A stretch of 64,000 nucleotides of DNA, from contig WTBR01000085.1 of NCBI GenBank assembly GCA_013138975.1, forward strand, positions 1 to 64,000. The letters run 5' to 3'. Shown in pieces: positions 53,476 through 62,777 of the stretch. The notes beneath the pieces were generated by a model. The model ran no database searches. It was not told where the DNA came from and saw only the letters and a program-made list of their open reading frames with translations. How positions within the stretch are numbered: position 1 is the first letter of the stretch; each line of letters begins with the position of its first letter. The translations under genes and the position numbers were made by a program. This stretch comes from Bacteroidales bacterium (lineage in GTDB: Bacteria; Bacteroidota; Bacteroidia; Bacteroidales; UBA12077).

Positions 53476-53530
53476 GTCTTTGACGCTTTCTTATCAAAGA
53501 CTTGAAAAAAAGGCAGTTTTCTTGCTGACA

Positions 53531-54313
53531 CTAATTAAATAATTTGATTCTTTTTTTTCGCTTTTTTAAATAATCCTCGGATATTTCCTGAGCATTTACA
53601 ATTTTACCAAACCTATAACTAACAAAAAGAGTAAAATAAAATTGCTGATTATCATCAACATCCATTATTTCCAAATCATTTAAAAAAGCTTGAAACATTA
53701 TTCCTGCTTCAAGAGCATGTATAATTGTTTCTCGTTGACTAAATTCAAAATTAAATCCAGTTTTAATATATGCGCTAGGAATTACGTTAATTTCATCAAA
53801 ACCTTCAAAAAAAGAAGCCTTACCCTTTATTTCATCTGGAGAATGAACGTCTGTAAATTTTTCTATTTGAACATCAAAGCCATCTGCTATTTCGTAATAA
53901 ATCGGTTTTTGTATTGCAATTGAGGGACCAAAGGAATAAAAATATCTTATTGCTATACTACCCGGATCCCTCTTACTGTGTATTTCATTTTGCTTACCAT
54001 ATCCAATTCGCAAATCAAATACAGAGTTTAATTTACCAAATACAAAAGAGTTTGAACTATAATATGATGATGATTTTATTTCTTTAGGATGCTTTATAAT
54101 AGAAAAATCTATTTCATAATTTTGTTTTTCAAAATAATTAATTCGACTTCCATATCGATATCCTAAGCCCCAGCCATTTGTATTTAGCTGAAATCCCAAA
54201 GATTTTTCGTTACGATAAAAAATTTCAGGCACATTCTCAGGAATTTCCTGACAATATGAATTTAGTGAAAGTGTAAATATAAAAAATACTAAAATTAAGA
54301 ATCTTAGATCCAT
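53531..54313 (-). CDS. Hypothetical secreted/outer membrane beta-barrel-like protein
   Basis: 260 aa; signal peptide, FQLNTNGWGLGYRYGSRINYFEKQNYEIDFS and LFVSYRFGKI barrel-like. Confidence 0.65.
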   Translation of the reverse strand: MDLRFLILVFFIFTLSLNSYCQEIPENVPEIFYRNEKSLGFQLNTNGWGLGYRYGSRINYFEKQNYEIDFSIIKHPKEIKSSSYYSSNSFVFGKLNSVFDLRIGYGKQNEIHSKRDPGSIAIRYFYSFGPSIAIQKPIYYEIADGFDVQIEKFTDVHSPDEIKGKASFFEGFDEINVIPSAYIKTGFNFEFSQRETIIHALEAGIMFQAFLNDLEIMDVDDNQQFYFTLFVSYRFGKIVNAQEISEDYLKKRKKRIKLFN

Positions 54314-54319
54314 AAAATA

Positions 54320-54362
54320 AAAATCTGTCTCAAAAGTAAAATTACTAATTTTGAGACAGATT
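54320..54362 (-). terminator. Intrinsic terminator after small lipoprotein gene
   Basis: AATCTGTCTCAAAA...TTTTGAGACAGATT, T-rich on minus strand. Confidence 0.75.
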
Positions 54363-54401
54363 ATATGTTATATTCCTGTTATAATTTCCTAATTCAAATA
54401 A

Positions 54402-54527
54402 CTAACCGTTAATGTCAGCTTGCTCAATCTGTACCTGTCCATATGCAGGACAATCCTTACTTTTGCAAGAACTTAAAATTGCGAGAACAAAAAAAGATAA
54501 TAAAACTGCTACAATAATTTTTTTCAT
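54402..54527 (-). CDS. 41-aa small lipoprotein with CPAY motif (not in ORF track)
   Basis: MKKIIVAVLLSFFVLAILSSCKSKDCPAYGQVQIEQADING*; lipobox LSSC. Confidence 0.75.
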   Translation of the reverse strand: MKKIIVAVLLSFFVLAILSSCKSKDCPAYGQVQIEQADING

Positions 54528-54614
54528 GACGGTCTAGTTATAATTTATGTATGATTTTTTTTCAAATTTGATTAATGCCTTCAAATCTAAAGAAAAAAAT
54601 CTATAAAAGAAAAT

Positions 54615-54737
54615 TTAAACGTTCTGCTCAACTTCTATTGTGCTATCAGAATATGCAGGACAAGTATGATTTGAATGACATGAACTACACAATACCACTA
54701 ATGTCAATGCAACCAATAAAATTCCAACTTTTTTCAT
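54615..54737 (-). CDS. 40-aa small lipoprotein with CPAY motif (not in ORF track)
   Basis: MKKVGILLVALTLVVLCSSCHSNHTCPAYSDSTIEVEQNV*; lipobox-like LCSSC. Confidence 0.75.
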   Translation of the reverse strand: MKKVGILLVALTLVVLCSSCHSNHTCPAYSDSTIEVEQNV

Positions 54738-54948
54738 CTTTTCTAATTTTAATTAAATAAATTTTTTTAACGATAACTAAGAATATATACGCTACGGCAG
54801 TACTATAGTTCCTAATTTAAAAAACTTATTCACGCCATTCATCACCTATTATATGACGTTCATCAAACTAAAAATGCAACTTGGAATAATCAGCTACTAT
54901 TTTAGAACATTCTTTGATTTAAATTGTTCATTTAATTTAATTCACATT

Positions 54949-57900
54949 TTAATTTAATACAGGAATCCTTCCGGGCGTCCACGGAACTTTTACTGCATCA
55001 ATTTTATCTTCTAAATTCTTTATATCAACTGTTGAAATTGATTTCAGTTGATCTAATAAAGAAGGAAGTTCTTCCTGAATAATAAGATATGCTTTTTTAC
55101 TTGTATTTGTTATAGCAGACGTAGAACCCGATTGTCCCCAGAGAATATATTGTAATCTATCTTCTAATGGCACTTGTCTTGGAGGAATTTCTTCTGAACT
55201 TGCTTTTGCATTGCTACCTTGGAAAGTAAATAATATATCATTTAATTTCTTTTCTATTCTTAATGCTTCAATTAATAATCCATGATTAGCATTAGGTGCA
55301 TTTACAATAGCTTGTTTAATATAACTAATCTTTTCAAGTAGCTCTTTATTATAGTCAGCAGCTCCTGTAAAAACTCTTGCCATTTCAGCTACATTTCTTT
55401 GAAAATCGACCATTTCTTTTCTATTTTCAGCAGGTAGCGTTGTGTTATTTAACTTTTTAACCTCAAACTCTTTTGCGGCTATTAATTCCTTAATTTCACC
55501 TTTTTCGAATATTGAAACTGAAACAGTATAAGTTCCTGGTAGAACTAACCAAAAACCTTTATCATCTTTAATTGGATCAAATTTGTTATCTGTTAAATTT
55601 GTTGGGAATGTACCAGAATATTGCAAATCCCACATAACTCTGTTTATTCCTTTTGAAGGCTTAGTGTTTATCTTCTTTATTACGTACCCATCTGCGTCTT
55701 TTATTGTAAAGATTAAGTAAGGAGCTATCTCCTTAGCTTCATCTTCCATTTCTTTCCATGTGAGCTGATTTATCTTTTTCCCTTCTTTAAATAATTCCTT
55801 TTCTCTTTCTTGTCGTTTTTCTTTTTCAGTTTTTGGAATTTCTTTTAGATAATATGAAAATGTAGCACCAAATTCAGGATTAGGTGATAAGAAATAAGTA
55901 GCTCCCTGTCCATATTTTTTCCCTGTTTGTATATACACTAATGCATCTTTCACCGGAAATATATGCGCTGTTTTATCAACTAATGCAGAATTAATATCTC
56001 GTAAAGGTGTGTAATCATCTAATACATAAAATCCTCTTCCAAATGTTGCTATTACTAAGTCGCTTTCACGTTTCTGTATCGCCATATCTCTAACAGCAAT
56101 AGTTGGCAAGCCTGATTTTAGTTGAACCCATTTCTGACCTCCATTATATGTAAAATAAACTCCAAATTCGGTGCCTGCAAATATTAAATCTTTATTAACA
56201 TGATCTTGCTCAATAGTGTGAATTGTTCCATTAACTGCAAAACCAACTGTAATTGATTTCCATGTTTGTCCTTTATCAGTGCTCATTAGTAAATATGGTT
56301 TAAAATCATCTCTCTTTCTATTATCAAAAGAAGCGTAAACTACATTTTCATCATATCTTGAAGCATGAATATCACTCACATATGTATTTGCAGGGATTCC
56401 TGAAAATGTAGAAATTTTTCTCCATGTTTTTCCGCCATCTTCTGTAATTGAAATCACTCCATCGTCTGAACCAGCATATATTAAGCCTTGCTTTACCGGC
56501 GATTCAACTAATGAAATTATCATACCAAACTGTGATATTGAAACATCTTTCACCACAGCATCAGCACTCCAATATTTACCCATAACCGGCCAAGTATTTC
56601 TATCAATTTGAGCTGTTAGATCATCACTTATTACTTCCCAAGTATTCCCTCTATCATCACTCTTAAATACAACTTCTGCAGCCATATATAAACGTGTGTT
56701 ATTATGAGGGCTAATAATTACCGGAGTATTCCAGTTCCATTTGCGAGTTAGCTCTCCTTTATCAGGTTGAGGTTTAATAAATATAGATTCTCCACTTTTT
56801 TTATCGTAACGATATACATTTCCATATTGATATTCGTTGTATATAATGTTTGGATCTTTGGGATCAATTTGCGACCAAAATCCATCACCACCAATTGTAA
56901 CAGTCCAATCATCGCTAGCAATACCTCCACTACTTAAAGTTTTTGAAGGACCAACACAACTATTATTATCTTGCGTTCCACCAGTTACATTATAAAATGG
57001 AAAGTCATTATCTACTCCTACACGATAAAATTGTGTAACAGGCAAATTAGATACTTGTCGATAATTTTCACCATCATCATAAGTAATATATACACCACCA
57101 TCTCCTCCAATCATCCAATGGTCAGTATTTGTTGGATCAACCCAAAACGCATGATCATCTACATGGCGATTACTTAAACCTAATGTTTCCCATGTTTTTC
57201 CTCCATCTTTGGTTACACTAGAAACGGTCTCTACAGAAAAAACTTTATTAACATCAATTGGATCACAAAATATTTCATTATAATACTGACCGCTAGAAGC
57301 ATGATCACTCATTTTCTCCCATGACTCACCCCTATTTGTGGAACGATAAAAGCCACTATTTTTCTCCGCTGCTTCAACTATTAAATACAAATAATCAGGA
57401 TTTACAGGAGAAATTGCAATTCCCATTCCTCCTTTATGAACATCAGGAAGTCCTGTCTCAATTTTTCGCCAAGTTTTTCCTCCATCGCTTGATTTTTGCA
57501 CTCCGGATTCCGGGCCACCACCAATTTTAGTATGTACATGTCTACGCCTCTGTTCTGTAGTAACATATATGACTTTCGAATTTCTTGGATCAAGTATTAC
57601 ATTATTAACACCTGTATTCTCACTAATATTTAAAACTTTATTCCAAGTTTTCCCTCCATCCATTGTTTTATACAATCCTCTTTCTCCTCCGGGCCCCCAA
57701 GCAGATCCTTCAGCAGCAACATAAACAATATCTGTATTATTAGGATCTATTGCTATCATTCCAATATGTCGTGATTCTTTTAATCCCATATTTTCCCATG
57801 ATTCTCCTCCATTGATAGTTTTATATATACCATCACCATATCCTAGGGCTCGTTGATGATTATTTTCACCTGTACCAGCCCAAACAATATTTGCGTTATT

Positions 57901-58251
57901 GGGATCCATAGCTAATGCACCAATTGAATATGAACCATAACTATCGAATATTGGATTAAAGCTTATACCATTATTAACTGTTTTCCAAATATTTCCAGCT
58001 GCTACAGCAATATAAAACTCTGAAGGTTTTTCAGGGTTAATTGCAAAATCAGCAATACGTCCTGATGCATATGCCGGGCCTAAACTTCTGAACTTTAATC
58101 CACTCAATATAGTTGTATTAATAGGATCTTCGTCTTTTTTCGGATCGTCTTTTTTAGCAAAAAGGTTAGCTGCAGAAAGTACAAACAAAACTAAAAAAAT
58201 GTGCACAAGCGAAACTCGTGCATTGAAATGATGGTTTCTTAGGATTCTCAT
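54949..58251 (-). CDS. Large secreted sortilin/VPS10-like BNR-repeat protein
   Basis: 1100 aa; repeated sDGGKTWxK/xGxSW motifs (e.g. GGKTWRKIETGLPD, DRGNTWEVISDDL). Confidence 0.9.
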   Translation of the reverse strand: MRILRNHHFNARVSLVHIFLVLFVLSAANLFAKKDDPKKDEDPINTTILSGLKFRSLGPAYASGRIADFAINPEKPSEFYIAVAAGNIWKTVNNGISFNPIFDSYGSYSIGALAMDPNNANIVWAGTGENNHQRALGYGDGIYKTINGGESWENMGLKESRHIGMIAIDPNNTDIVYVAAEGSAWGPGGERGLYKTMDGGKTWNKVLNISENTGVNNVILDPRNSKVIYVTTEQRRRHVHTKIGGGPESGVQKSSDGGKTWRKIETGLPDVHKGGMGIAISPVNPDYLYLIVEAAEKNSGFYRSTNRGESWEKMSDHASSGQYYNEIFCDPIDVNKVFSVETVSSVTKDGGKTWETLGLSNRHVDDHAFWVDPTNTDHWMIGGDGGVYITYDDGENYRQVSNLPVTQFYRVGVDNDFPFYNVTGGTQDNNSCVGPSKTLSSGGIASDDWTVTIGGDGFWSQIDPKDPNIIYNEYQYGNVYRYDKKSGESIFIKPQPDKGELTRKWNWNTPVIISPHNNTRLYMAAEVVFKSDDRGNTWEVISDDLTAQIDRNTWPVMGKYWSADAVVKDVSISQFGMIISLVESPVKQGLIYAGSDDGVISITEDGGKTWRKISTFSGIPANTYVSDIHASRYDENVVYASFDNRKRDDFKPYLLMSTDKGQTWKSITVGFAVNGTIHTIEQDHVNKDLIFAGTEFGVYFTYNGGQKWVQLKSGLPTIAVRDMAIQKRESDLVIATFGRGFYVLDDYTPLRDINSALVDKTAHIFPVKDALVYIQTGKKYGQGATYFLSPNPEFGATFSYYLKEIPKTEKEKRQEREKELFKEGKKINQLTWKEMEDEAKEIAPYLIFTIKDADGYVIKKINTKPSKGINRVMWDLQYSGTFPTNLTDNKFDPIKDDKGFWLVLPGTYTVSVSIFEKGEIKELIAAKEFEVKKLNNTTLPAENRKEMVDFQRNVAEMARVFTGAADYNKELLEKISYIKQAIVNAPNANHGLLIEALRIEKKLNDILFTFQGSNAKASSEEIPPRQVPLEDRLQYILWGQSGSTSAITNTSKKAYLIIQEELPSLLDQLKSISTVDIKNLEDKIDAVKVPWTPGRIPVLN

Positions 58252-58381
58252 TTTTATTTTGATTTAGTTGATTAACATTTAAACTACTGAAACAATAAAT
58301 TTAAAAAATATGAATCAAATAGTCCAAAATCTTCAATTTTAGACTTATTCATTCATGAAAAGTTTAAATTGTTATAAATAG

Positions 58382-58412
58382 AAAAGAGCCTTTTGAAATT
58401 TCAAAAGGCTCT
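58382..58412 (-). terminator. Intrinsic terminator downstream of def
   Basis: AGAGCCTTTTGAAATTTCAAAAGGCTCT perfect palindrome then TTTTCT on minus strand. Confidence 0.85.
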
Positions 58413-58434
58413 CTAAACGTATTGGATATATCTA

Positions 58435-58989
58435 TTATTTAGGTAATCTCACTTTGTAATCAACCTTAAAATTACCTTTGGAGATAGATTGAAGTTTTCC
58501 TTTTATAAGTCGCTTTTTTATAGGAGCAACTTTGTCAGTAAACATTACACCTTCCAAATGGTCATATTCATGCTGGATAACTCTGGCTGCCATCCCTGCA
58601 AACCACTCATCATGAAAATTAAAATTTTCATCGTAATATTCCATCCTTACTTTTATTGGGCGAATAACATCTTCTCTAAGTAAAGGAATACTCAAGCAAC
58701 CTTCATTCATAGAAATTTCTTCCTCTGAAGTTTCAGTTATTTTAGCATTAATAAAAACTTTCTTAAAATTCATTAATTCAAGATAATCTTCTTCTAAGGG
58801 TGCTCCATCTATAACAAATAGACGAACAGATTTGCCCACCTGAGGAGCAGCTAATCCAAGCCCATCGGAAACATACATTGTTTCCCACATATCCTCAATA
58901 AACTTTTCAAGTGAAGGATAATCTTTATCAATGTCCTGAGCAACTTTTCTTAAGCCAGGCGTACCATATATAACAATTGGATAAATCAT
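58435..58989 (-). CDS. def: Peptide deformylase
   Basis: 184 aa; GLGLAAPQVG, EGCLSIP, QHEYDHLEGVMF. Confidence 0.98.
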   Translation of the reverse strand: MIYPIVIYGTPGLRKVAQDIDKDYPSLEKFIEDMWETMYVSDGLGLAAPQVGKSVRLFVIDGAPLEEDYLELMNFKKVFINAKITETSEEEISMNEGCLSIPLLREDVIRPIKVRMEYYDENFNFHDEWFAGMAARVIQHEYDHLEGVMFTDKVAPIKKRLIKGKLQSISKGNFKVDYKVRLPK

Positions 58990-58990
58990 T

Positions 58991-59410
58991 TTAATATTTT
59001 GTTCTTTGTTCTAAATACGATTGTAAAATTATTGTTGCACTTATTGTATCAACAAGTGCTTTATTTTGTCTTGCTTTTCTTCCTAAACCTGCTTCAATCA
59101 TTGTTTGATGAGCAATTTTCGATGTAAATCTCTCATCAACGAGCTTTACTTCCATTTCAGGATAAAGCTTTGTAAATCTTCTCAAAAATGGATTAATAAA
59201 CCTAACAGCGTCTGAAGCCTGATTGTTCATTTGTTTAGGATATCCTACTACTACACAATCAACTTGCTCTTTTTCAAAATATTCGGCTAAGAAAATCCAA
59301 ATATCTTTTGAATGAATCGTTTTTAATCCATTAGCTATCATCTGTAGAGGATCTGTTACAGCTACCCCAATCCTTTTACGTCCATAATCAATTGCTAAGA
59401 TTCTTCCCAA
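58991..59410 (-). CDS. ruvX: Holliday junction resolvase-like RuvX/YqgF
   Basis: 139 aa; MGRILAIDYGRKRIGVAVTDPLQMIA, VDERFTS. Confidence 0.95.
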   Translation of the reverse strand: MGRILAIDYGRKRIGVAVTDPLQMIANGLKTIHSKDIWIFLAEYFEKEQVDCVVVGYPKQMNNQASDAVRFINPFLRRFTKLYPEMEVKLVDERFTSKIAHQTMIEAGLGRKARQNKALVDTISATIILQSYLEQRTKY

Positions 59411-59702
59411 AATTTAATTTATTATTTTAAAGCTGCAAAGGTAAAAAATTTATGTAGATTAAATATAAATAGAACAATTCGTTTATAAGCAGGTTGAATT
59501 TTTCCTATGTATTATTTCTCAAATCTTTCAAATATTTATTAATATTCTCAACTTGTTAATTTATGATCTATAACATAGATACAGATTAATCAAATAGGCT
59601 TTAAAACATATTAATACAATGTAAAATACATTTGCTTTGCCTTAAGTATCGCACTCTAGATTATTAGCCCGATTAGATTAAACAATTTAAGAAATAGAAA
59701 TT

Positions 59703-61448
59703 ATGAGTAAAGAAATTAAATTTAGCTTGGTTTATAGAGACATGTGGCAATCGTCTGGAAAATATGTCCCACGTGTTGATCAATTGAAAAAAATTGCACC
59801 AGTTATAATTGATATGGGTTGTTTCTCAAGAATAGAAACCAATGGGGGAGCTTTTGAACAGGTAAATTTATTATATGGTGAGAATCCTAATAAAGCAGTA
59901 AGAGAATGGACAAAACCTTTCAATGATGCCGGGATACAAACACACATGCTTGAAAGGGCATTAAATGGAATTAGAATGTTTCCAGTTCCTACTGATGTCA
60001 GAAAATTAATGTATAAAGTAAAAAAAGCACAAGGAGTAGATATTGCTCGTTCATTTTGTGGCTTAAACGATCATCGTAATCTGGAACTATCAATTAAATA
60101 TGCCAAAGAAGCTGGGATGATTTCTCAAGCTACTTTGAGCATCACTCATTCTAAAATTCATACTGTTGAATACTTTATGGGAGTGGTTGATAAAGCTGTT
60201 GAATATGGCACTGATGAAATTTGTTTGAAAGATATGGCAGGGGTAGGTCGTCCTGTTATGTTAGGAAAACTAGTTAGTGAAATAAAAAAGAAATACCCTC
60301 ATATTATTGTACAATATCATGGTCATTCTGGTCCTGGATTTTCTGTAGCTTCAATACTTGAGGTAGCAAAAGCAGGTGTAGATTATGTTGATGTTGCGAT
60401 GGAACCTCTCTCATGGGGAATGGTACATCCTGATGTTATTACTGTTCAAGCAATGCTTAAAGATGCCGGATTTAATGTTCCTGAAATAAATATGAAAGCT
60501 TACATGAAGGCAAGAGCATTAAGTCAGGAATTCATTGACGACTTTTTAGGATACTTTATAAATCCTAAGAACAGATATATGTCTTCTTTACTTGTTCAAT
60601 CTGGATTACCGGGAGGTATGATGGGTAGTATGATGGCTGATCTTAAAGGAGTACATCAAGGTTTAAATCAAACACTTAAATCTCAAGGCAAAGAATTGCT
60701 TACAGAAGATGATTTGTTGGTAAAATTATTTGATGAAGTTGTAGATATTTGGCCTAAACTAGGAAATCCACCTTTGGTAACACCATTTAGCCAATATGTA
60801 AAAAACATTGCCTTATTAAATGTAATGCAAGACTTTCAAGGAAAACCTAAATTTTCAATTATTGATAATAATGCATGGGATATGATTTTAGGTAAAGCTG
60901 GGAAACTACCTGGAACATTATCACCAGAAATTATAAAAATTGCAGAACAACAAGGTAAAGAATTTTACTCAGGTGTTCCTCAAGAAAACTTTCCTGATGA
61001 ATTAGATAAATTTCAAAAAGAAATGGAAGAAAACAGTTGGGAAACTGGTGAAGACGATGAAGAACTTTTCGAGTTTGCTATGCACGAAAGACAATATAGA
61101 GACTTTAAATCAGGACTTGCTAAGAAAAGATTTAACGATGAAATTCAAAAATTACGTGAAGAAGATGGAAAACCTAAAACTGATTCTGAACATATTAAAG
61201 CAGATCCAAATAAAAAAGATATTGCATCGCCATATATGGGTAAGATCTTTTACAATTTGAATTATTTTATTGAAGAACAAGCCATTGAGCTTGGAAATCA
61301 AATAAAAAGAGGACAGCGTATTTGTTATATTGAAAGTGGTTATACATATGACGAAATTGTCTCAGAATTTGATGGTGAAGTAGACGAAATATTTTTCAAA
61401 CACGGGGATTTAATTTCTAAGGGAGATGTCATTGTTCGTTTAAAATAG
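59703..61448 (+). CDS. Biotin-dependent carboxyltransferase-like protein (pyruvate carboxylase B / oxaloacetate decarboxylase alpha family) with degenerate C-terminal biotinyl domain
   Basis: 581 aa; YRDMWQSS, CLKDMAGVGRP, HGHSGPG; C-term CYIESGYTYDEIVSEFDGEVDEIFFKHGDLISKGDVIVRLK. Confidence 0.85.
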   Translation: MSKEIKFSLVYRDMWQSSGKYVPRVDQLKKIAPVIIDMGCFSRIETNGGAFEQVNLLYGENPNKAVREWTKPFNDAGIQTHMLERALNGIRMFPVPTDVRKLMYKVKKAQGVDIARSFCGLNDHRNLELSIKYAKEAGMISQATLSITHSKIHTVEYFMGVVDKAVEYGTDEICLKDMAGVGRPVMLGKLVSEIKKKYPHIIVQYHGHSGPGFSVASILEVAKAGVDYVDVAMEPLSWGMVHPDVITVQAMLKDAGFNVPEINMKAYMKARALSQEFIDDFLGYFINPKNRYMSSLLVQSGLPGGMMGSMMADLKGVHQGLNQTLKSQGKELLTEDDLLVKLFDEVVDIWPKLGNPPLVTPFSQYVKNIALLNVMQDFQGKPKFSIIDNNAWDMILGKAGKLPGTLSPEIIKIAEQQGKEFYSGVPQENFPDELDKFQKEMEENSWETGEDDEELFEFAMHERQYRDFKSGLAKKRFNDEIQKLREEDGKPKTDSEHIKADPNKKDIASPYMGKIFYNLNYFIEEQAIELGNQIKRGQRICYIESGYTYDEIVSEFDGEVDEIFFKHGDLISKGDVIVRLK

Positions 61449-61470
61449 TACTTTACATATCTTTATCGTG

Positions 61471-61830
61471 TAAAAAAAGCTAAGCTAATTGCCCTAGTTG
61501 CTCATAATAGAAAAAAAAAATATTAAAATGGGTTGAAAAAAACATGGAAGTGATTTCTAAGCAAAAACTCACATGTACTGGTACAACTGGTAGTTTAATT
61601 GAAGAACTATTAACAAAAAAACTAATTCTCTTATTGACATTAAGAAACTTAAATCGGAACAATTAGGTGGAGGTTAACAACTTGAAGCTTTAATAACAAG
61701 TGGTGAAATTGAAAAGAATATATTTTTGGAACTATATTCTTTTCAATTAAATGAATATGGAACTCTGCATCTGTTTTGTATACTTCTTCATTAAAAAAAA
61801 TCATGAAGCCCATTTGGTAATAAAAATTCT
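61471..61830 (+). pseudogene. mgsA: Decayed methylglyoxal synthase
   Basis: KKAKLIALVAHNRKK... WVEKNMEVISKQKLTCTGTTGSLIEELLTKK ... LKSEQLGGG*QLEALITSGEIE with several stops and frameshifts. Confidence 0.8.
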
Positions 61831-61900
61831 GCTAATCGTTAAAAATTATCTTGTACCATAATCGTTTTTTATTATGCCCAAAGTAAATTATTTTCTATTT

Positions 61901-62062
61901 ATACCAACTAAACACCAAAACGAGCTAAATAATTCGTTTCTTTTTCACTTATATTTTTTCAAAAAATAAAACCGTAACTACTGCTATGCTTATATTTTTT
62001 GAATCATCTAAGCAAAAAACAATTCAAATTATTTATAGCTCATTTTGAAATTTAATTGGTAT
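61901..62062 (-). mobile_element. MITE-like palindromic element B
   Basis: ATACCAACTAAA...TTTAATTGGTAT ends; nearly full-length imperfect hairpin (arms CAAAAYGAGCTxxAAATAATTYG ... CAAAAAATA); TA at both ends. Confidence 0.7.
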
Positions 62063-62229
62063 TACTCCCTAAATTTTCTGCTTGACTCACTAAACTTACT
62101 TAATAATTTTAAGTATTCAGACTTTAAATAATTAAATACTATTTCCGCAACAGCTTATTTCCACTATTCTGAAATACAAAATCTCTTTGATAATAGAAGT
62201 GCAAAAGACAAGTTCAATTTGCAGCATAA

Positions 62230-62260
62230 AAAAGAGGCTGTCTTTTGAGACAGCCTCTTT
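62230..62260 (-). terminator. Intrinsic terminator of tmRNA
   Basis: AAAGAGGCTGTCTCAAAAGACAGCCTCTTTTTT on minus strand. Confidence 0.9.
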
Positions 62261-62273
62261 CAGTTAGGTTCAG

Positions 62274-62669
62274 TGGAGCTGGCGGGACTCGAACCCGCGT
62301 CCGAATAAGGAACCAAAATGCTTTCTACATGTTTATCTTTTTATTGATTTTTGTGCTTAGTCTGGCAAAAAGCAGCCGAACCAAACCTTAGCTTTTTAAT
62401 TTCGCTTAGTTATCAAAGCTCTAACTAAACTAGTTTAACATTTACGATGCCTCAAAATCAAAGCGCCGTTAAACAAGGCTCTAAGAGAGACAACCTGTCC
62501 CTATGTCCTAGACGTGGGATTAAGCTTATATTGCTGAGCAATATTAAGCAGCAAGTGCGTAGTTATTTTCGCCGTTTATTGTTGTGTACCTTGAGATTTA
62601 CGAGCCAAAATACAAAGCTCAACATGCTTACATTCCAATTTACCAAACCGTCAAAACCAAAGCAGCCCC
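62274..62669 (-). ncRNA. ssrA: tmRNA (SsrA); tag peptide GENNYALAA
   Basis: 5' GGGGCTGCTTTGGTTTTGACGG, tag ORF GGCGAAAATAACTACGCACTTGCTGCTTAA at 62544-62573, 3' GACGCGGGTTCGAGTCCCGCCAGCTCC(A); acceptor arms pair. Confidence 0.97.
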
Positions 62670-62680
62670 AATTGGAAATG

Positions 62681-62688
62681 CAAAGTTA
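62681..62688 (-). promoter_or_regulatory. -7 box of tmRNA promoter
   Basis: TAACTTTG (TAnnTTTG) 11 nt before tmRNA 5' end; no clear -33 element. Confidence 0.5.
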
Positions 62689-62777
62689 CAATATCTTCTG
62701 TGTATTTATTATTTTTTTAGTTAAAAAAAATTAATTTTGATCTCTTTAAAACAAACCTAATTTAAATATTATCGCAT

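Noticed and set aside
54949-58251. Repetitive protein as possible DNA repeat array
   Set aside because: Repeats are protein-level BNR/Asp-box motifs, not DNA tandem repeats.
61480-61662. 60-aa minus-strand ORF
   Set aside because: Antisense to the mgsA pseudogene; better explained by the decayed gene on the plus strand.
62447-62734. 95-aa plus-strand ORF
   Set aside because: Lies antisense across tmRNA; not a plausible protein.
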